64,000 nucleotides of DNA, from contig NZ_NXGX01000002.1 in assembly GCF_002844275.1 (NCBI RefSeq), forward strand, positions 62,001-126,000, read 5' to 3'. The stretch comes from Thalassospira lohafexi. GTDB lineage: Bacteria; Pseudomonadota; Alphaproteobacteria; Rhodospirillales; Thalassospiraceae. How positions within the stretch are numbered: position 1 is the stretch's first letter; each line of letters opens with the position of its first letter. Positions 52,771-60,634 of this stretch are shown one piece after another. A program made the position numbers and the translations under genes. The notes under the pieces are model-generated. The model saw only the letters and a program-made list of their open reading frames with translations, did not search any database and was not told the DNA's origin.

Positions 52771-54549
52771 TTACTCCCCGATCACGATACCTTCGCGCCG
52801 TGGATCGGCGCCACCAATCAGCCCATCCTCGGTGATCATGATGGTATGGATACCGGAATTAAGATCCCGAATGCTGGTCTCAAAGCCCATGTCCTCAAGG
52901 GCCGGGGCAAGGTCCTCGGCCCAGGTACCTGCTTCCAGATCAAAGGTGCCGAACCGGTTGACCAAATGGGGCATGGTGACCGCTGCCTGAGGATGCTGTT
53001 GCCAGTCAATCATGGCGATGATCGACTGTGTGACATAGCCAATGATCCGTGACCCGCCGGGCGATCCGGTTGCGATAAATGGTTTATTGTCCTTCATGAC
53101 GATTGTCGGCGCCATTGAGGAGCGGGGGCGTTTGCCCGGTTCAAGCCGATTGGCAATGGGAACGCCGTCCGTGTGCGTGCGGAAGGAAAAATCAGTCAAT
53201 TCGTTGTTGAGCATGAAGCCCCGCACCATCAGGCGTGAGCCAAAACCGTTTTCAATCGTGGTCGTCATCGATGCAACGTTGCCGTAGGCATCAACAATGG
53301 AAAAATGGCTTGTGCTGGGAAATTCGATGGCGTCGTCGTCAGAAAGGTTCATCGCGTGGCTAAAGGCTGGCGTTCCCGGTGCGACATCTTCAAGCGCTTT
53401 ATCGCGGTTAAGCTGTTCGGACCGGTCTGCGAGATAGTCCGCGTCAAGCAACCCGGTTAACGGCATAGGAACGAAATCAACATCGGCCATATAACGCCCG
53501 CGATCCGCAAAGGCCAAGCGGGATGCATCCCCAATCAGGCGCCAGTTTTCTGCTGAATTCGGACCGAGCGATGCAATGTCATAGGGCTCGAGCAGCCCAA
53601 GCGTCTGACCAACCGTGAGGGCACCTGACGACGGTGGCCCCATGCCGCAAACATCATATACACGGTAGGTCGCGCAAACCGCTGCGCGTTCTTTGACCTG
53701 ATAACGGGCAAGATCGTTAAGCGATAAAACACCGGGGTTCCAGCTTGCGCCAGTGACTTTGGCGACGATGTCTTTGGCTATCTGTCCGGTATAGAAGTTC
53801 GTTGTCCCGTTTTCGGCCAGATCTTTTAGGGTCGTGGCATATTGCGGGTTTTTTAAAACCGCCCCGACTGTTAATGGTGCACCGTCTTTGTCAAAGAAAT
53901 AGCTTTTCGCAACCGGATCACGTGAAAGCTTTTCTTGGTCACTGGCGATCAGTTCTGCCAGTCGCGGGGAAACTGAGAAGCCGTTGGTCGCTGTGTTAAT
54001 TGCCGGGGCAAGCAAATTTTCCCATGGGAGTTGCCCCCACTTTTCGTGGGCGGATTTCATCAAGGCCGGAGTCCCCGGTGTTCCGACCGACCGTCCACCA
54101 ACAACTGCATCATAGAATTCAAGCGGTTCGCCGTTTTCATCTTGAAACAGGGTCGGTGTGGCATTTTCCGGTGCGGTTTCGCGTCCATCCAGCGTTGTAA
54201 GCTTTTCTGAGTTTGCATCATAATACACCAGAAAAGCGCCCCCGCCGAGGCCCGAGGACTGCGGTTCTACAAGGCCAAGCATCGTTTGCACGGTCACCAT
54301 CGCATCAATCGCATTGCCGCCACGGCGCAGGATGTCTGCTCCTGCCTGAACTGCAAGCGGGTTAGCCGCCGCGATCATCCAGTTATCGGATGTGATCGAT
54401 CTGGCGAGCCCGATGCGTTGTGTGTTGCCGGTTTCTGGCGCGACGGCGTCGGTGGCTTGCTGGGCATGTGCCGAGGGTATGGACATGCTGGTTAAGCAAG
54501 CAATCGCTACAAAGGATGCAAGGCGAGAAGATGTATTTTTGCGGGGCAT
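52771..54549 (-). CDS. ggt: Gamma-glutamyltransferase
   Basis: 592 residues, exported. Signal peptide (RLASFVAIACLTSMSIPSAHA), then the large subunit with QSSGLGGGAFLVYYD (substrate loop, about 97-111) and RETAPENA. Autocleavage would occur before T413 in PSTSHFSIVD, which becomes the N-terminal nucleophile of the small subunit; GSPGGSRIIGYVTQS is the oxyanion/gamma-glutamyl site. It breaks glutathione or other gamma-glutamyl compounds in the periplasm. ATG 54549 follows AAAGGT by about nine bases. It is separated from the hydrolase gene upstream by 94 bases on the same strand. Confidence 0.95.
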   Translation of the reverse strand: MPRKNTSSRLASFVAIACLTSMSIPSAHAQQATDAVAPETGNTQRIGLARSITSDNWMIAAANPLAVQAGADILRRGGNAIDAMVTVQTMLGLVEPQSSGLGGGAFLVYYDANSEKLTTLDGRETAPENATPTLFQDENGEPLEFYDAVVGGRSVGTPGTPALMKSAHEKWGQLPWENLLAPAINTATNGFSVSPRLAELIASDQEKLSRDPVAKSYFFDKDGAPLTVGAVLKNPQYATTLKDLAENGTTNFYTGQIAKDIVAKVTGASWNPGVLSLNDLARYQVKERAAVCATYRVYDVCGMGPPSSGALTVGQTLGLLEPYDIASLGPNSAENWRLIGDASRLAFADRGRYMADVDFVPMPLTGLLDADYLADRSEQLNRDKALEDVAPGTPAFSHAMNLSDDDAIEFPSTSHFSIVDAYGNVASMTTTIENGFGSRLMVRGFMLNNELTDFSFRTHTDGVPIANRLEPGKRPRSSMAPTIVMKDNKPFIATGSPGGSRIIGYVTQSIIAMIDWQQHPQAAVTMPHLVNRFGTFDLEAGTWAEDLAPALEDMGFETSIRDLNSGIHTIMITEDGLIGGADPRREGIVIGE

Positions 54550-54643
54550 ATCAACAACCTTTTATCTGGTGAGACTTTAAATCCAGAGGTTGTTCATGCT
54601 TCCAGAATTTCCACAAAATGGAAAGCGCTTGTTTTCGCCGTTG

Positions 54644-55480
54644 TCATGCAGCGCTTTTGTTGCCTTTGCGACGTTCCTGAGTAACGAGTGTAACTTCAAG
54701 CCATTGCAGGATAGTTTCTGCAACCTTTTCCCAGTTTTTATCAAGCATCATGGCATGCGCGATATCATCAATCAGCGCATAGTCGGCGTTATAGCGCCGG
54801 GCAGTCCGATGGATCAGCTCGCTTTGGATAATCTCGTCATTGCGTGCGCCAAGAACAAGCATCGACGGTACTTCTGTGGATGACAGGAAAACAGGATTTG
54901 CCCCCATCATGTCCATCAATGCCCGATGACTTTCGGTCTCGAGCCGTCCAAAATAGATCATCCCTTCATCTTCGGCGATGTCAGGCGATAGCATCGCACG
55001 CCCAAGACGCTCGCGGAGCAATGTGTGTGGTCCGATGGCCTGTAACCAGAACATCTGGAAAAACAGATCAGGCTGGGCCATCGCCATCATCGCATTGCTT
55101 GCCAAAAGTCCCTCTGGCGGCACGGATGCCAAAAGAACTGCCGCCTCGGCGGTATGGCGTTCAAGATATTTCTGAATAACATAGCCGCCCATCGAATGAC
55201 CGATCAGGATAGGCTTTTTACCCAGTGTCTCGACGATTTCTTCCAGATCCTCGACATAGTCGTCAATTGAAGCAAGGCTGCGCAATGCGCGGCCTCCACT
55301 GCCGCCATGGCCACGAAGAGAGAAGGATATTGTTTCAAACCCCTGATCGGCAAACCAGGTGAGGAAATGCTCGTTCCAGCACCAGGCACCGGTATAAGCG
55401 CCATGGACAAAAACGATTGGGTTTTTGCTTTTGGCTTTGCCAGTCGGGCTGCGGCGAAAGATTTCCAACTCGGGACTCAT
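54644..55480 (-). CDS. Alpha/beta hydrolase
   Basis: 278 residues. FVHGAYTGAWCW (oxyanion region), the nucleophile elbow ILIGHSMGGY (S96), an acid in LVLGARNDEII (about 222) and the histidine in DIAHAMMLD (about 250) form a full catalytic triad. No signal peptide is seen from ATG 55480, which is chosen since AAGGAGA lies six bases upstream; an in-frame extension to 55567 has no such site. It resembles lysophospholipase or esterase-type enzymes with a short acyl substrate, but the natural substrate is unknown. Confidence 0.85.
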   Translation of the reverse strand: MSPELEIFRRSPTGKAKSKNPIVFVHGAYTGAWCWNEHFLTWFADQGFETISFSLRGHGGSGGRALRSLASIDDYVEDLEEIVETLGKKPILIGHSMGGYVIQKYLERHTAEAAVLLASVPPEGLLASNAMMAMAQPDLFFQMFWLQAIGPHTLLRERLGRAMLSPDIAEDEGMIYFGRLETESHRALMDMMGANPVFLSSTEVPSMLVLGARNDEIIQSELIHRTARRYNADYALIDDIAHAMMLDKNWEKVAETILQWLEVTLVTQERRKGNKSAA

Positions 55481-55727
55481 GGTCGGTCTCCTTGGTAATG
55501 GGACGGACGAAAGATGAAGCCTTGTCTGAAAACGTCGATCACATGTTCGCACATGCAGCATAGACAAGTCTATCTTGATCTGGTTTCGAACATTTCAATG
55601 CGCAATGATTGTCAGTCTACCTTTGTTTGCATATGATCAAACTTGATACTGCAATGGGGTGGACCTTCCTGTTTAAGACAATGGGCTGTTCTCATAAAAA
55701 CAACACAAAAGCGAAAAGCACGGACAC

Positions 55728-56408
55728 ATGGTTAAATTATCTGTCGTCGGGATTTTGGCGGGTTTGGACGAGGAGGCGCTTACTGATGTGGAGCGCCACA
55801 TTAACCGGAAAAACTTCTCGGCCGGGGCACAAATGATCGAACCGGAAGCCGACAGTTCAGATGTTTATCTGATCCTGTCTGGTCGGGTGCGGATCGTGAA
55901 TTACTCGCTGTCCGGGCGTGAAATCACGCTTGAAGAAATCGGGGCAGGTGGCTGTGTCGGCCAGCTTTCAGCCATTGATGGGCAGCCAAGGTCGGCCTGT
56001 GTGTTTGCCGTGGACGATACAGAAGTCGCCATCCTAAGTCCGGCCAATTTTGAAACGGTTGTCAAAAGCCATCCGTCGGTCGGCTGGAACGTCATTCGCG
56101 AACTCGCACGCATTGTACGCACATCCACACGGCGCATTGTCGATGTCAGCACCCTTGGTGCCAACGAACGGGTGGTTGCCGAAATCATGCGCCGTGCACA
56201 GCAAGTCTCAGACGATACAGGCGCCGCAGTATTGTCACCGGTGCCGGTGCATTCCGAAATCGCCGGACGTGTCAGCACATCGCGTGAAACGGTGGCCCGC
56301 GTTATGGGCAGTCTTGGCCGCAAGGGGCTTGTGAACAAGGTCGATAACGGCCTGCATGTCCCCGATGTGCGCCGACTTGAAGAATTCCTGAGTGAATCCA
56401 TCCACTAA
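55728..56408 (+). CDS. Crp/Fnr-family transcriptional regulator
   Basis: 226 residues. An N-terminal cyclic-nucleotide-binding beta-roll (about 10-125) contains GEITLE-type strands (SGREITLEEIGAGGCVGQLS) and QPRSACVFAVDDTEV, where the R-S-A stretch matches the phosphate-binding cassette of CRP-like proteins. A dimer helix follows, then a helix-turn-helix (PVHSEIAGRVSTSRETVARV, about 172-191). No cysteines are positioned for an FNR iron-sulfur cluster. Effector may be cAMP or another nucleotide. ATG 55728 has only a weak GGA site. The 247 bases before it hold no other gene. Confidence 0.9.
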   Translation: MVKLSVVGILAGLDEEALTDVERHINRKNFSAGAQMIEPEADSSDVYLILSGRVRIVNYSLSGREITLEEIGAGGCVGQLSAIDGQPRSACVFAVDDTEVAILSPANFETVVKSHPSVGWNVIRELARIVRTSTRRIVDVSTLGANERVVAEIMRRAQQVSDDTGAAVLSPVPVHSEIAGRVSTSRETVARVMGSLGRKGLVNKVDNGLHVPDVRRLEEFLSESIH

Positions 56409-56484
56409 GCTGTGATCTGTTCTGGCTGGGGGTTTTGCATGACTGTCTCGGATGGGCTGTCATCGCCGAAAATTATTTTCTAAT

Positions 56485-56500
56485 TGTGATGGTTGTCACA
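56485..56500. promoter_or_regulatory. Perfect CRP-type site downstream of the Crp/Fnr gene
   Basis: TGTGA-TGGTTG-TCACA matches the E. coli CRP consensus arms exactly. It stands about 80 bases after the regulator stop and about 100 bases before a strong terminator, suggesting that it drives or represses something in between or the DUF423 gene. Confidence 0.45.
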
Positions 56501-56616
56501 GAAATTCGATGATCGCAGGGGTAGTAATAGTCTTGTGACGGACAGTTAGATTGTTCGACACATCTCCCCCAAGAGAGTTTACTGGCCGTACATTTTTATG
56601 TACGGCCATTTTTTTT
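56501..56616 (+). ncRNA. Candidate small RNA or structured leader
   Basis: About 115 bases between a CRP-type site and a strong terminator, without an open reading frame. It contains AGGGG (about 56518) and CTCCCCC (about 56565), which can pair with each other or leave a C-rich loop that could bind Shine-Dalgarno sequences. A clear promoter was not found. It could instead be the attenuated leader of the DUF423 gene. Confidence 0.25.
56583..56616 (+). terminator. Strong rho-independent terminator upstream of the DUF423 gene
   Basis: TGGCCGTACAT (56583-56593) pairs with ATGTACGGCCA (56598-56608) around a four-base loop, followed by eight T. Confidence 0.95.
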
Positions 56617-56700
56617 GCGTTATCGCATGGCTGTTTTACCAATCGCCCGGTAATGTCGCGCATGACTTTCATGGCGTAGCCAAGCAGGAGAAAACCCATC

Positions 56701-57078
56701 ATGCGTATGTCTGTTATTCTGGCGGGGCTGAATGGCGCTATCGCGGTCGGACTGGGCGCATTTGCCGCCCACGCGATGGCCGGAAGCGACATGGACTATG
56801 CGCGCGGTCTTGTTGAAAAGGGCGCACATTATCAATTGATCCATGCCGTGGCCCTTGTTGCAATCGCGGCAGTTGTTCGCCAAGTGCCCGATGAAAAGCT
56901 TTTGCGGGCTGCTGCCTATGCCATGCTGGTTGGCATCGTGTTCTTTTGTGGCGCGCTTTACGTGATTGCGTTTACCGGCTTGTCAGTTTTTGGCGCCGTA
57001 GCACCCATTGGGGGGATCGCATTTATTGTCGGCTGGTTGTTGCTTGCTGTGGCTGGGTACCGGCAGTTTTCGTCTTAG
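56701..57078 (+). CDS. DUF423-family inner-membrane protein (YgdD-like)
   Basis: 125 residues with four hydrophobic helices and the family start ILAGLNGAIAVGLGAFAAHA, then LVEKGAHYQLIHAVALVAIA, and GIVFFCGALYVIAFTG. Function unknown in all members I know of. ATG 56701 has AGGAG nine bases upstream. It lies 85 bases after the strong terminator and is convergent with rpmG. Confidence 0.92.
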   Translation: MRMSVILAGLNGAIAVGLGAFAAHAMAGSDMDYARGLVEKGAHYQLIHAVALVAIAAVVRQVPDEKLLRAAAYAMLVGIVFFCGALYVIAFTGLSVFGAVAPIGGIAFIVGWLLLAVAGYRQFSS

Positions 57079-57169
57079 GCGACGTGCGGGTGTGGACAGG
57101 ACGTAATGGTCGTCCTTTAAATGTGGATGCCATTCAGCTCGAACTGGCACAACCTTCCGGGACAAATAA

Positions 57170-57201
57170 AAAAAGACGTGCCCATAAGGACACGTCTTTT
57201 T
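57170..57201. terminator. Bidirectional terminator between DUF423 gene and rpmG
   Basis: AAAAAGACGTG (57170-57180) pairs with CACGTCTTTTT (57191-57201); flanking A and T runs serve both convergent genes. Confidence 0.9.
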
Positions 57202-57237
57202 TAAAGTCTGAGTGTAATCAAGTTCCGAAGAACCAGA

Positions 57238-57405
57238 TTACTTCATTTTCGCTTCTTTGAACACGACGTGCTTACGCACGACGGGGTCGTACTTGCGAAA
57301 CTGGAATTTCTCGGTGGTATTCCGCGGGTTCTTCTTAACAACATAGAAGTAACCGGTATCTGCGGTGCTTACCAACTTTACGAGGATCGAAGCGGGCTTC
57401 GCCAT
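57238..57405 (-). CDS. rpmG: 50S ribosomal protein L33
   Basis: 55 residues, translated from the minus strand: [20 protein letters not shown], then the conserved [20 protein letters not shown] and [14 protein letters not shown]. It is the cysteine-free (zinc-independent) L33 form. ATG 57405 is preceded by AGGA about nine bases upstream. It is followed by a terminator and preceded by the S41 protease gene 94 bases upstream. Confidence 0.97.
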   Translation of the reverse strand: MAKPASILVKLVSTADTGYFYVVKKNPRNTTEKFQFRKYDPVVRKHVVFKEAKMK

Positions 57406-57499
57406 GTCTCTGCATCCTGTGTTCAGGTGTATCTCAGGCGCCGGAACATAAAGGTTATCGACAGACTGTCAAGCCATTTTGGCAAAAAATAATGCATTT

Positions 57500-59128
57500 T
57501 TACTCGACGTTAAAAATGTCCGCGATTTCCTGTTGTCCAGCAAAGACGAGCGTCCTGTAATAAGGGTGGTTTTTGATCAATTCAAGGGCAACTTCAACGT
57601 CAAATCCTGTGCCATGCGTATCGGCCGGGCAGACGTCCCGAAGCTCTCGCCGTGTTGCTTCATCCTGATAATCAAGACTGCGCCACTTTGTCATGATCTT
57701 GGTGATCTGATCGTGATGGGCCAGAGCATTTGTTACTTGATCGGACGCATTGATTTTCTGCGTCGCCGGTGTGCCCGTACATACCGCCGGGAACAGTCCA
57801 ATTCGATCGAACGTATAGCCAGAAGGTGCCGTCATGCGTGACCACGTGAACGTCAGCGTACCTTTGTTAGGAAGATCGTTGATGGCCTGAACAGAACCCT
57901 TGCCAAAACTGGTCGATCCAATCAGCACGGCGCGATTGCGATCTTGAAGTGCTGCTGCGACCAGTTCCGCCGATGATGCCGTGCGCCCGTCAATCAACAC
58001 GACAAGCGGGACGCCAGAACTGACATCACCTGTTTCAGCTTTAAACACATGGCGTGCGGCCATCACGCGCGAAAACGTGTTGCCAATGGGACCGTTTTCC
58101 AAAAACAGGTCGGCAACTGCCACACCCTGCTGCAAAAGGCCGCCACGGTTGCCACGAAGGTCAAGGATGACCCCTTTGAGCCCGCCAGGACGTAATTGAG
58201 CCGTTAGAAGGCTGTCACCAAGGGCAGAGGCCGTCGCATTGTTAAAACTGCTCAGGCGCGCAATCAGCACATTGTCGCGAAACTCGGTAAAGACTGTCCG
58301 GTCAATCACCCGTTCACGCACAATCTCCATCGGGATGATTTGTAGTGAACTGGCGGTATTGACCTCCATGCGCACACTGCTGCCTTCTTCGCCATGCAAA
58401 AGGTCTGCTGTGAACTGGCTGGTCTGGCCATACATGTCATCGCCATTGACTGAGATGATCTCATCACCCGGATGCAAACCGGCCAAATCGGCTGGACTAT
58501 CAGGATGAACCAGTTTGACCACAGGGTATCCTTCCCCGCCAATCACACGGACCCCGATCCCGATATAGCCATCACGACGGTTGCGCGCCGTTTCAGCCTG
58601 CTTTGGGCCTTCATAACGGCTGTAGCGATCCAGATTGCGGATCGCACCGCTGATCAGGGCGGATTGAATGTCTAGTGTCGAACTGGAACGCAAATCCGGC
58701 GAATAAGCCCGGTATGTACTCAGTCCCTTGATGGTGATCTCTGACCACACCATCGGGCTGCCGCCACTGTCGGGCGTTTTGGGAAGCTCGATGGTTTGCA
58801 CTGTTTGCGTGCCATAGTTCAGAACAAGGTCATCAGGGGTAATATTTACCCGAATGTTGTTATCCAGATCAGAAAGGCCATCAAGTGTGTTAACCAGAAT
58901 CTGTTCGCGGCTGATCGGATCAATATAGCGTGTCGCAACCAGTTCAATGGTCTGGTTAAGCAGATCTCGCGTTTGCGGATCATCAACCGATGTTATTGCG
59001 GGCTGGTTGGATGTGGCACATGCTGCTTGCCAAAGACAGGCACCAACAAGTACGACCATACGCAAATGTCTTCGCGGACGGCACGTCAAAGAGCAAGTGT
59101 CGGTGATTGGCAAAGCAGCTGTAACCAA
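57500..59128 (-). CDS. S41-family C-terminal processing peptidase
   Basis: 542 residues. Basic n-region (RPRRHLR) and hydrophobic stretch ending WQAAC (C37) suggest a lipoprotein or exported protein, though Q at -3 of the lipobox is unusual. A PDZ domain spans about 187-260 (GYIGIGVRVIGGEGYP ... HPGDEIISVNGDDM). The catalytic serine is S386 in GRTASSAEL and the general-base lysine K410 in TSFGKGSVQ, the Tsp/CtpA dyad. It probably trims C-termini of envelope proteins. It starts at TTG 59128 with GGAA eight bases upstream; the next ATG (59059) would delete the basic n-region. Confidence 0.9.
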   Translation of the reverse strand: MVTAALPITDTCSLTCRPRRHLRMVVLVGACLWQAACATSNQPAITSVDDPQTRDLLNQTIELVATRYIDPISREQILVNTLDGLSDLDNNIRVNITPDDLVLNYGTQTVQTIELPKTPDSGGSPMVWSEITIKGLSTYRAYSPDLRSSSTLDIQSALISGAIRNLDRYSRYEGPKQAETARNRRDGYIGIGVRVIGGEGYPVVKLVHPDSPADLAGLHPGDEIISVNGDDMYGQTSQFTADLLHGEEGSSVRMEVNTASSLQIIPMEIVRERVIDRTVFTEFRDNVLIARLSSFNNATASALGDSLLTAQLRPGGLKGVILDLRGNRGGLLQQGVAVADLFLENGPIGNTFSRVMAARHVFKAETGDVSSGVPLVVLIDGRTASSAELVAAALQDRNRAVLIGSTSFGKGSVQAINDLPNKGTLTFTWSRMTAPSGYTFDRIGLFPAVCTGTPATQKINASDQVTNALAHHDQITKIMTKWRSLDYQDEATRRELRDVCPADTHGTGFDVEVALELIKNHPYYRTLVFAGQQEIADIFNVE

Positions 59129-59198
59129 TTAAATGTTCCGGTTCAAATAAAGTGCCAAGAGGACCAATTCTAAAGGAAAACCGCCATCAGGCCAATGG

Positions 59199-59579
59199 CT
59201 ATCCTTTGATCCCCATGGCCCACTGCGTGCCCAGAACAGCTCCCTTGACGAACGGCAGAATGCCAAGGCACAACACAACCGTTGTCGGCAGCCAGACAAC
59301 CAATTGAAGCGTCATCGACGGGCTCATGGATTGTTCCATGGCAAGGGCGCCTGACACAACAATGTGTCCCACCAGAAAAATGGTGAAATAGGGCGGGGCA
59401 TCGTCACAGCGGTACTCGCCAATCGGATGTTCGCAGACGTCGCATTCAGATCGAAGTTTAAGATAGCCGCCAAAAGCAAAACCTTTTCCGCAATTGGGGC
59501 ATTTGCGGCGAAAACCACGGCGCAGACCTGTCATTAGTCGGCTGCCGCGGCTTTGGTGTGGGGCGTGCGCGTCGGTCAT
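59199..59579 (-). CDS. DUF983-family membrane protein
   Basis: 126 residues. Two zinc-ribbon-like CxxC pairs at the start (RKCPNCGKG, about 28; ECDVCEHPI, about 48), then two hydrophobic helices (IFLVGHIVVSGALAM; LQLVVWLPTTVVLCLGILPF). Members are widespread in alphaproteobacteria, often near rnr or cytochrome genes; function unknown. ATG 59579 is chosen for the GGAG about nine bases upstream; an in-frame ATG 120 bases earlier adds a poorly conserved stretch. Precedes the S41 gene by 70 bases. Confidence 0.88.
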   Translation of the reverse strand: MTDAHAPHQSRGSRLMTGLRRGFRRKCPNCGKGFAFGGYLKLRSECDVCEHPIGEYRCDDAPPYFTIFLVGHIVVSGALAMEQSMSPSMTLQLVVWLPTTVVLCLGILPFVKGAVLGTQWAMGIKG

Positions 59580-59763
59580 GGGGCGAGAACTCCGGTTTCT
59601 TTTTTGTCCCCTTGATCCGGGGGCTAAAAAGGGGCATTGAAACGTCAAACCATCATCATGATGTTCAATAGCGTAAGCAAGAGAATTCGTTCCAGCCAAT
59701 TCAGCTCCTGCGCGAACTAAAGATTATTGAACGTTATCAAATACCTGCCAAAGGAGTGACCCA

Positions 59764-60546
59764 ATGGGAAATGCCGACGATATCGTCGCCAGTCTTAAAC
59801 AGGACTTCATTGAGGACACCGTGGACCGGGTCGACCGGATTGAAACCACAATTGATCGTATCGCAGGTGGTATGGATGAAGCCGGACCGGGGATTGCCGA
59901 ACTGCGCCGCGAAGCCCACACCGTAAAGGGACTTGCGGGATCATTTGGTTTTCCACTTGTCGGGGCAATTGCCCATCGTCTGGAAGACTACATTGCCGAA
60001 CTGACCGAGATTAATGATCTTGAGGCGGCTTCGCTTGTAGATTTCACCAGTTGGATCCGCGAGATCATTGAAAGCGGGACCAACCCGGCTGCTGATGAAG
60101 AAACACGTATTCTGCGCTCTCTGCCAACCCGTAGCGCCAAAGCTGACGAAGAAGGAGCAAAAGATACTGCGGTCACGGCCAATGACAAGGAAGTCCTTTT
60201 GGTGACGGCGACGGCTGTACAGGCACGTTTTCTGCAGCGCGAGTTGCGCGAAAAGGGTTTCCGCACCATCACGGCACGCACTGCTGTCGAAGCATTTGAA
60301 ACCGTTGTGCAATCACATCCTGATGCCGTGATCACAGCCGCCGTTCTTGATGGATTAAGCGGTATTGAATTGATCCGTGCGCTGGCTGCGATGAAAACTC
60401 TGACCAATAAAAAACTTGGTTTGCTGACAAGCTTCGATGCCGGTCATCCCGACCTTGAAGGCTTGCCGGGCAATGTCGCGATTATCAGTAACCGTGGCAA
60501 ACAAACGGCCGACCAACTTGCAAAATTCATCGATACAATGATGTAA
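59764..60546 (+). CDS. HPt-domain protein with a degenerate receiver domain
   Basis: 260 residues. The N-terminal HPt domain (about 5-110) has REAHTVKGLAGSFGF with the phospho-accepting histidine H52. An acidic linker (about 112-138) leads to a receiver-like domain (about 140-255): EVLLVTATAVQARFLQRELR and VITAAVLDGLSGIELIRALA. The usual phospho-aspartate strand end (LLD) reads ITA, so this receiver cannot be phosphorylated in the standard way. ATG 59764 has AAGGAG about nine bases upstream. Partner kinase and regulator are unknown. It stands between rnr and the DUF983 gene, on the opposite strand. Confidence 0.85.
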   Translation: MGNADDIVASLKQDFIEDTVDRVDRIETTIDRIAGGMDEAGPGIAELRREAHTVKGLAGSFGFPLVGAIAHRLEDYIAELTEINDLEAASLVDFTSWIREIIESGTNPAADEETRILRSLPTRSAKADEEGAKDTAVTANDKEVLLVTATAVQARFLQRELREKGFRTITARTAVEAFETVVQSHPDAVITAAVLDGLSGIELIRALAAMKTLTNKKLGLLTSFDAGHPDLEGLPGNVAIISNRGKQTADQLAKFIDTMM

Positions 60547-60577
60547 GCAATGTTTGTGGAAACCAGATCAGTGCGAA

Positions 60578-60608
60578 AAAGGGCGGCCACCTAAACGGGC
60601 CGCCCTTT
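60578..60608. terminator. Bidirectional terminator between the HPt gene and rnr
   Basis: AAAGGGCGGCC (60578-60588) pairs with GGCCGCCCTTT (60598-60608) around a nine-base loop, between convergent genes. Confidence 0.9.
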
Positions 60609-60634
60609 AAACGTCTTAACGGATGTCTTGGGTC

